Below are positions 57,135 to 64,000 of a stretch of 64,000 bases of DNA, in pieces. A program made the translations under genes and the position numbers. The notes beneath the pieces were generated by a model. That model worked only from the letters and a program-made list of their open reading frames with translations. It did not search any database and was not told the origin of the DNA. Each line of letters opens with the position of its first letter. The stretch's first letter is position 1. The stretch is from Cavenderia fasciculata. Its lineage: Eukaryota > Evosea > Eumycetozoa > Acytosteliales > Cavenderiaceae. The stretch spans positions 3,346,054-3,410,053 of the forward strand of contig NW_004457695.1 of assembly GCF_000203815.1 (NCBI RefSeq), written 5' to 3'.

Positions 57135-60100
57135 ATGGATCAAACCACTCTCAACAAATTATCAGAGAATGTTGAATTCCTACCGGTTCAATTTGAGAAT
57201 ATGTGGAATGATTACATGCAGGATGTCAAGGCAGCGAATCGTGGAGACAAGTCGACATTGTTGCGAGCATTGCTTGAGCAGTGCACACAGATCATAGCCA
57301 ATGCATTGTCCAAAGAGGACATTGAAGCATTCTTTGACGACCTTCGAACCAAAGGTCTATTATATCACGGTGCCTGTGACACCACATGGAACTATGGAGA
57401 CACTGCTTATAAATGTAAAACTTGTCAACTTGATCCTACTACTGCTCTATGTCTTGCTTGTTTTAGATCTGGTGATCATGTAGGTCATGATTGTATGTAT
57501 CTCTCACAATATATCAAATAAAACCAATGACGGTTACACGAATAACTACTAACTAATCATTCATTCCAATTCATTTCATTTAATAATTACTATAGATTCA
57601 TTACAGAGTGTAGGAGGTGGTTTTTGCGATTGTGGAGATCCAACTGCATTTAAACCTTCAGGGTATGTCTATATATATATAAAACAAACAAAGAATGTAG
57701 AATGTTTGAAATACAAATATTAATAATCTATCTTTTTTTTTTTCCAATTTTCTTTAGTTTCTGTCAAAAACATAAAGAACAAACAATAGATGTAACAAAA
57801 TACCCAAATAGATTTATAATGTCACTTAGTTATGCGATACAATTTGTTTTGAAAAAGGTATGGTACTTTTTTGAAAGCAATAAAGAGGAAGAATACGATA
57901 TATTTATGGATTGGTTGTTAAAGTTGGCACAACGTGGAGACGTTGTCAAGATCATTGTCATCAAATACATATCCAACACGGATATTGGCAACACTACACT
58001 TTTGCCAGCCTCGCCTTTCCTTCCTACATCACTCCTCACACAATTCTATCACCCCATCAACCACGCCCTCGTGTCACCACGTATCAAAGCCACCTTTGTC
58101 AATTTCTGTGTGTTTTTGCGTGGCTCTGTCGAGTTTATTCAGGCCATGATCGAAACGGTCGTACCTATCTACAAACAGTGTATCATCGAGGCCAAGAACC
58201 ACATGATTCTTGCAAGCTATACCATCTTTTCCTCGTCGTCGGTCGAGAAGCTCCTCTTGCGATTGGGTGCCGTCAACGTTGTCATGGACACCATCAACAC
58301 CTACTTTAAAAAATATTTGGCTAATCGTGCATCGTTTGTCAGGAAGCATGCACGTGTCATCCGTTTCAAGCAAGACGAGATCATCGATCTCCCCTCGTAC
58401 AGCGCCTTCCTCCAACTCAATACTATCCCACGTCCACTCCACCGTCTTCGTACCGATATTGGATTTATCCTCGGTGACCCCATCATCTCGCGTTCGGTCG
58501 TGACTGACCTCCGTCTACTCGGTGAATGGTTCAAGATGATCTCATTGTCACAGGGTATGAACCCCAACGTCAAGTTCCGCTCCACCATGTCCGATGAGTG
58601 GGTGCCAGCCTTTGGCATTGACATTTCGCTCTCGTCTACACTTTTTTCAGTTCTCTCGGCGATCGAGTCGAGCCACGCTGGACTCAAATCCAACGACTAC
58701 AAAAACCTTTTGGTCTTGTCATCACAGTATCTCGGCAAATGGTTGTTGGGTTGGATTTCATCGGCCAAGCAAGCACTTGTAGACAAGGAAGAGAAGCAAA
58801 AGCAAAAAGAGGAAAAGGAAAAGGGAGCCGACTCTGCTGCTGCTGCTGCTGTCGTATCGAGTACTGCATCCGCTACCAACTATACAGTGTCACAATTGAT
58901 TAACCAGTCCATGTCGGGCGAGGGATTCACATTCCACTTGATTTTGCATAGAGTGGTTGCTGCATTGTTGCTCAACAGTCTGCAATTCTTTGACGACTCG
59001 AATAGCGGTGGTCTCAAGGCGCTGTTTGGCGGTATCATTGGCGAGCGCTCGCCCGTGTCGATGGACGATTACGCACGTTGTGCGATTGCCCACCCCGTCA
59101 AGTTGTTTGCGTCGATGGGTGAAATCAAGGCTGGTATGTGGAGAAGTTATGGCCGTGAAGAGGACATGAACCTCCAAACCGTCATGTACAAAAGTTTATA
59201 CTATCAACGATTCTTTGATCTCGACATTCTCCTCATTCAAATTGGTTCAGCTCTCATTGGAAACAAATCATTTATGGAACAAGTTTATCATACCTATGCT
59301 TTAGAAGATTGGTTTAAACTTGAACCTTCAAATAATAATAGTACTGTAGTTGCTACTGCTACTGCTCCAGCCACTTCTACTACTTCTACTTCTACTACTA
59401 CAAACATTAATAATACACCACCAAAAGCACCAAATACAAATCTTAGACAAAGTTCAAGTGGTACTAAAAATACACCAATTGTAGTAGATGATGAAGTAGC
59501 CAAGGAAAAGGAAAAAGAAAAGAAAAAGGAAGAGAAACGTGCCAGAAAACTTGAAGATGATCTCCAAAAGAAAAAGATTTTGGCCGAAGATTTCATTCAA
59601 TTCATTGTGATGATTTCGACCAACAAGACATTGGCCGGTATGACTGACGAACAAATTATCCGCAAGGAGCTTATTCACCGTCTCTGTTTGGGCGATTGCA
59701 CACATTCGCAAGTGACCAGAAACATCCAACGTCGTTTTGTCAACCATCCCAAGTTTGAAGAGATTCTCTTGGAGGTTGCTGTCTTTCAAAACCCACAAAA
59801 GACTGAGCAGGGCAAGTTCCAGCTCAAAGAAGCTTGTTGGGCAGAGTTTGACCCCTACTTTGCACACTACAATACACAAGACCTGCAGTCGGCCGAAGAG
59901 AGATACACCGAGTTTAACAACAAGACCAAATCCAACATTGCACGTGGCACATTCATCAACTACAAGCCACGCAATTGTTTTGAGCATATTGACCAATTAC
60001 TCTGCTCCAAGCTCGTCCATCAAGTTCTCTTTACCGTGTTGCAGAACCAATTGGTCGGTAACGGTCAAAAGGTCACTGAAACACTCTTTACACACGCTCT

Positions 60101-63100
60101 CAATGCTTTCGAGTTGTGTATCAATCAATCTATTTGGAACAACCTTCAAAACAAGGGTAAATCGACTGTCGTTGCTGGAACACCAGTGTCAACATCGTCA
60201 CAGGCTAGTTTTGAGACCAAAGCACTCGATATTGAGTATCCAAGCGAAGACAATATCTTTATCAATGCCAACCATGAAGTGCCAACCAGCGAGGGCAAGA
60301 AGTTGTCATTGATGATTGTGTTGGTCAAGCTTAGTGCCAATACTTCCATGTCCAACGAGCACAAGCAACAGATTCAAAACATTCTCAACTTGTTGATTGA
60401 TAATGACGCGACGTGCAAGGTGACTGTCGAGTCGTACTATGCTGCCATCAAGGCCAAGAAGGCTTCACAGGTGCAATCGACCCCTCTCAAAAAGGAGGAT
60501 CCAGAAGAAGAGCGTAAGCGTATGGCACGTGCCCGCCAAGCTGCTATTCTCGCACAGATGAAGTCTCAGCAGAATAACTTTAAGTTTGACGACGATGAAG
60601 ACGAGTATGACGAAGACGAGGATCAAGCTGCCATCAAGGCCGCTGAAAAGGCCAAGCAAGAGGCCAACCAGTTGATCGTCGACGGCAAGCTGTCAACCCA
60701 CACCTGCGCACTATGTCGTGAGGCTGGCAGTCTCAAGCGTCCCATGGGACGTGTCGCCTTTATCCAACCGTCTTCGGTGCTCATGTTGTCCAAGTTGACA
60801 CCCGAAGAGCGCAAGCAGCGTATGACTGACGCCATCCTCAAGGAGATGGGTGAGAAGCCAAGCGCACAACAAGCTGCACGCGGGTCGCCCGCATCGGCCG
60901 GTGGTCGCCAGACACCCCACAATGCACTCAACGAGCTGCTCGGAAACAACGATGACGACGATATGGACCCGTTGAACGACATTGACATGGGTTCGGAAGC
61001 CGACGACGACTCGGACGACGAGGTCACCAAGGCCATGTCCTTCCTCAACAAGATCTCCAACTTTGGAGAGTACTTTGATGATGGTGGTATGTTCCCCGAC
61101 GGACACCACCACGGGTTCCAAGAGGAAGAGGATGATGAAGAAATGGAAATGGATCCATACGGAGAAGGTGAAGATGACGGAGAAGACGAGGATTCAGACG
61201 ATGATGGATCCGACGACGATGATGAAGACGACGATGAAGATACTGGTTCGTCGTCTTCTTCTTCCTCTGCCGACGATAATCACATGCATGACCAGATTGT
61301 CATTGACGATGAGGACGGACAGGAATTCCCACGTGGACGTGTTAATGCCAACCAAGAGATTATCGATATCGATCACGAAGACTATTATTCGTCCATGTCA
61401 GAGGATGAAGGATTCTATGACGACGATGACGACGATGATGACGAAGCCATCTATGACTTTAACGATGGAGGTGATAGAGCTGGAGCAAACAACCTCCACG
61501 AACATGGTGATCATCATCACCACCACCACAATAGAAACCCAGGACAAGCAGCCATCCAGAATATGTTTAGAAATATTTTGTTTGGCGGTCCCCACCCACC
61601 ACTCAACGACGAAGATGAACAAGCTCTTTTTATGGACGACTATGGAGAGGATGAAGAGGAATTCCTTCACAAGGAAAAGGGTGACCCAGTCACTGGCAAC
61701 CCATGGTCACAAAAGTTTAGCAGACAAGAGTTGTTTAGAAACACAGAGCAAACTGTCAACTTGCACATGTCCTTCTGTGGTCATCAGATTCATGAAGACT
61801 GCTTCAACGACTATTCATGGAACTCTTTCAAGAATCAAGATGATGAGGAGCAGTTGATCGACACACAAAAGGGAGAGTTCCTCTGCGTACTCTGCCGTCG
61901 TATTGGTAACGCCATTGTCCCCATCATTCCCGACTCTGGTTATGCTGGCGAGTCACCATCCCAGCCACAAAGTGGATTGGGTCCCCTCCCATACGACCAG
62001 TACAAAGACTTTATCAAGGGAATGGAAGAAAAGTTGACCATCCCCATTGACAAGTTTGAGTACCCCGAGTCACTCAAACCCGTCCGCGAAGCTATCAACC
62101 AATTCGCATCCAGAGTATACTCTGTCCGTCACAACACCACCTTTTTCAACGCTGAATCCAATGAAAAGGTGACTCCACTCATTGCATCGTCGATTGCTTC
62201 GACCATTGGCAATACAGAGTTGGCCGGCCGTCTCAAAGAGGCTGAAAATGCCAGTACCACCGACTACCACTTGTTTGGTATGAGCGAGTCGAATCGTGTC
62301 GACATTCGTTCACTCTTTAGAGCATCCGTCTCGCATATTATTGCACATCCACCATTTGTACACGAAGGCAAGATGTTATGGAACTCGTTCTCTGGTGATC
62401 TTGCAGTACCACTCCCCAAGATACCTGAAAACTACAAGGATCTGTCAGAAGACGACAAGAACAAGTTTGACAAGCAATACGACGAAGCACTCCAAGAAAA
62501 CTTCCCACCCTTCCTCACATTGGACCTCTTCCACACATTTGTCCAACTCTATCTGCGCACATCGTCCAAGGACAGCTACGTCAAGGCCACCAACCGTTTC
62601 TACACCATCTTGCGTGTCTGCTTTGACGCTTATCTTGCCCAATCCATTTTCCATCAACTCGATGTTCTCAATAGCAACCCATCGTCTGTTGAAAAGGATC
62701 AATTCACTCAAGGAGTCAATCAACTCATAACCACTCCCAATGACAACCAACAAACCATTTCCAATATGCCCAAGGAGCACTCCTCGGCCATCAAGTCACA
62801 CGCTGTAGTATTTTTACGTAAATGTGCAATCTTTTTGTTTGCATGCCTCAATATCAACCCACCAACGCTCCCAAGCCACGTTTCACCATCCTCGCTCAAT
62901 CAAAACCTAGACATTGAAGTGGAATATCTTTTGCATTACCTCAAGCTTGGTTTCAACGACACTCTTTCGTTTGAACAACAATTGATCCAGGTCGTCAACA
63001 CCCTCATCACCCACTCTGACACTTCAGTGCCACTCGTCTCTGCATGGTCACAACAAATCCTCTCATCCTATGCAGTCTTTGTCTCTGAAGAGCCTGAAAA

Positions 63101-63698
63101 GGTAGAGGACAGAGACAAGACGTTGGCTTTGATCCCTTCTCCAGCCGTTCCCAAACCTTCCTTGCTCATAGATCTTCCCAAGATATACAATACTCTTTCT
63201 CAACAATATTCAACTGTCCCTTGTCTTCGTTGCAAGACCATTTCAAGTTCCCAAGCCATCTGTTTACTTTGTGGTACACTTTGTTGTCTTGGTTCTTGTT
63301 GTAAACGTGTTTTAGATCAAAAGAATGAATGTGTTTTGGTAAGAAAGAAATCAAAAGAATAATAATCAAAACAGAAAAAAAGAAAAAGAAAAATAATAAT
63401 AATATTCTAATCAATTCCTTTTTATTTATTTATTTATTTTTAGCATGCAGAACAATGTAATGCAGGAACATGTATGTTCTTGGTTCTTAAATCTAGTTCA
63501 ACTTTATTAATTCATCAACCACGTAGAACTTATTGGATCTCTCCATACTTGGATGATCACGGAGAAGAGGATATCAATCTTAGAAGAGGCAAAACTTTAT
63601 ATTTGAATACTAATAGATACACTCAACTTAATACACTCCTTTTGAATCATCAAATCGATCAAGACAGTAAAATAGCAGAAATGACAACTAGAGAATAA
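57135..63698 (+). CDS. UBR1-type N-recognin E3 ubiquitin ligase
   Basis: RING E3 of the N-degron pathway. Exons 57135-57492, 57596-57662, 57758-63338 and 63444-63698 total 6261 nt, 2086 residues. The UBR box (about residues 93-170) has CDTTWNYGDTAYKCKTCQ, ALCLACF, HVGHDYSLQSVGGGFCDCGD and FCQKH. A possible ClpS-like site for bulky N-termini is not evident. The RING is split: CALCREAG at about residue 1122, then HMSFCGHQIHEDCF and CVLCRRIGN at about 1470-1520. Between them lies an acidic insert of several hundred residues with Asp/Glu and His runs. The C-terminal UBLC domain has CLRCKTISSSQAICLLCG, CCLGSCC, ECVLHAEQC and RRTYWISPYLDDHGEED. The end, NTLLLNHQI, fits UBR1/UBR2. It shares a promoter region with the repeat protein. 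Confidence 0.94.
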
Positions 63699-63822
63699 TA
63701 ATAATAATCACACAAGAATTTATAATAATAAACACTACAACTATCTATCTATATATATCCAATTAATTAAAATCAATATTATTTATATACATTTACTATA
63801 CTTTTAATTATTTAATTAGACA

Positions 63823-64000
63823 TAAAAAAATACTATTGATTGGACAAGAGCAAATATAAAAGAATATTCAGCACCTTCAGAATTCAAAGATTTCCATTAC
63901 TTTTCAAAATTTCTTACAAATGATATAAGCTTTTGGAATAGTGATTAAAGGTAGTAAAACCATAAATGAATCCATTTCAATTGAAATTAAAGGTAATATT
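63823..64000 (+). CDS. Partial coding fragment of unknown gene, runs off the window
   Basis: After the UBR stop codon, coding-like sequence appears: NTIDWTRANIKEYSAPSEF, then KDFHYFSKFLTNDISFW before a stop. The next frame, entered across TTTT at 63931-63934 if one T is removed, continues FGIVIKGSKTINESISIEI to the edge. No start codon was found; an upstream intron acceptor at TTAATTAG (63820) does not give the right frame. It may be an internal exon of the next gene or a decayed duplicate. Confidence 0.35.

Noticed and set aside
1-64000. CRISPR arrays, retroelements and DIRS-type elements
   Set aside because: No regularly spaced repeats, reverse transcriptase or transposase motifs were seen on either strand.

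Overview
The window looks like a nuclear contig from a dictyostelid social amoeba. Intergenic DNA and introns are very AT-rich, introns are short (about 55-190 bp) with GTATGT/GTAAGT donors and T-rich acceptors, and proteins carry poly-Asn, poly-Gln and Ser/Thr tracts. F-box/FNIP-repeat, Roco and arrestin-FYVE families are present. Coding DNA is less AT-extreme than in D. discoideum, so a Cavenderia- or Heterostelium-like group is my guess; the species is not determined. I found no tRNA, rRNA, CRISPR array or recognisable retroelement.

Layout: 1-5.0 kb (all minus) holds a lipase maturation factor missing its 3' end, an F-box/LRR-like gene and phosphatidylserine decarboxylase. 5.9-9.8 kb (plus) holds a GH27 alpha-galactosidase, an ESF2/ABT1 ribosome-biogenesis factor and a TatD nuclease. 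A small secreted-protein gene (minus) and a BK-type potassium channel (plus) diverge at 10.5-11.5 kb. 16-18 kb is a low-complexity acidic protein and 19.6-21.6 kb an FNIP-repeat gene. 21.9-27.6 kb is the most distinctive block: two tandem secreted proteins joining a CAP/SCP domain, a Pro/Thr linker and a papain-like protease, then, head-to-head with the second, a membrane protein with a stand-alone I29 propeptide-inhibitor domain. 27.9-37.3 kb holds NSUN6, a predicted myristoylated protein, DCC1, MMAA and a short Roco protein. 37.5-44.1 kb holds a calponin-homology protein with a long EKERL-type repeat, a broken duplicate of its 3' end, and an unknown gene. 44.4-51.2 kb holds a degenerate GTPase-ankyrin protein, an arrestin-FYVE protein and a PRA1 protein. 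51.6-63.7 kb holds a 1500-residue repeat protein divergent from a UBR1-type E3 ligase.

Most genes are independent housekeeping genes. The exception is the protease/I29 block, where the proteases lack the usual inhibitory propeptide and that fold sits on the neighbouring gene.

Gene models were spliced by hand. For nearly every multi-exon gene the exon lengths sum to a multiple of three. In several genes the frame breaks once; in four of these the break is a single base at a homopolymer, which suggests consensus errors as much as pseudogenes.
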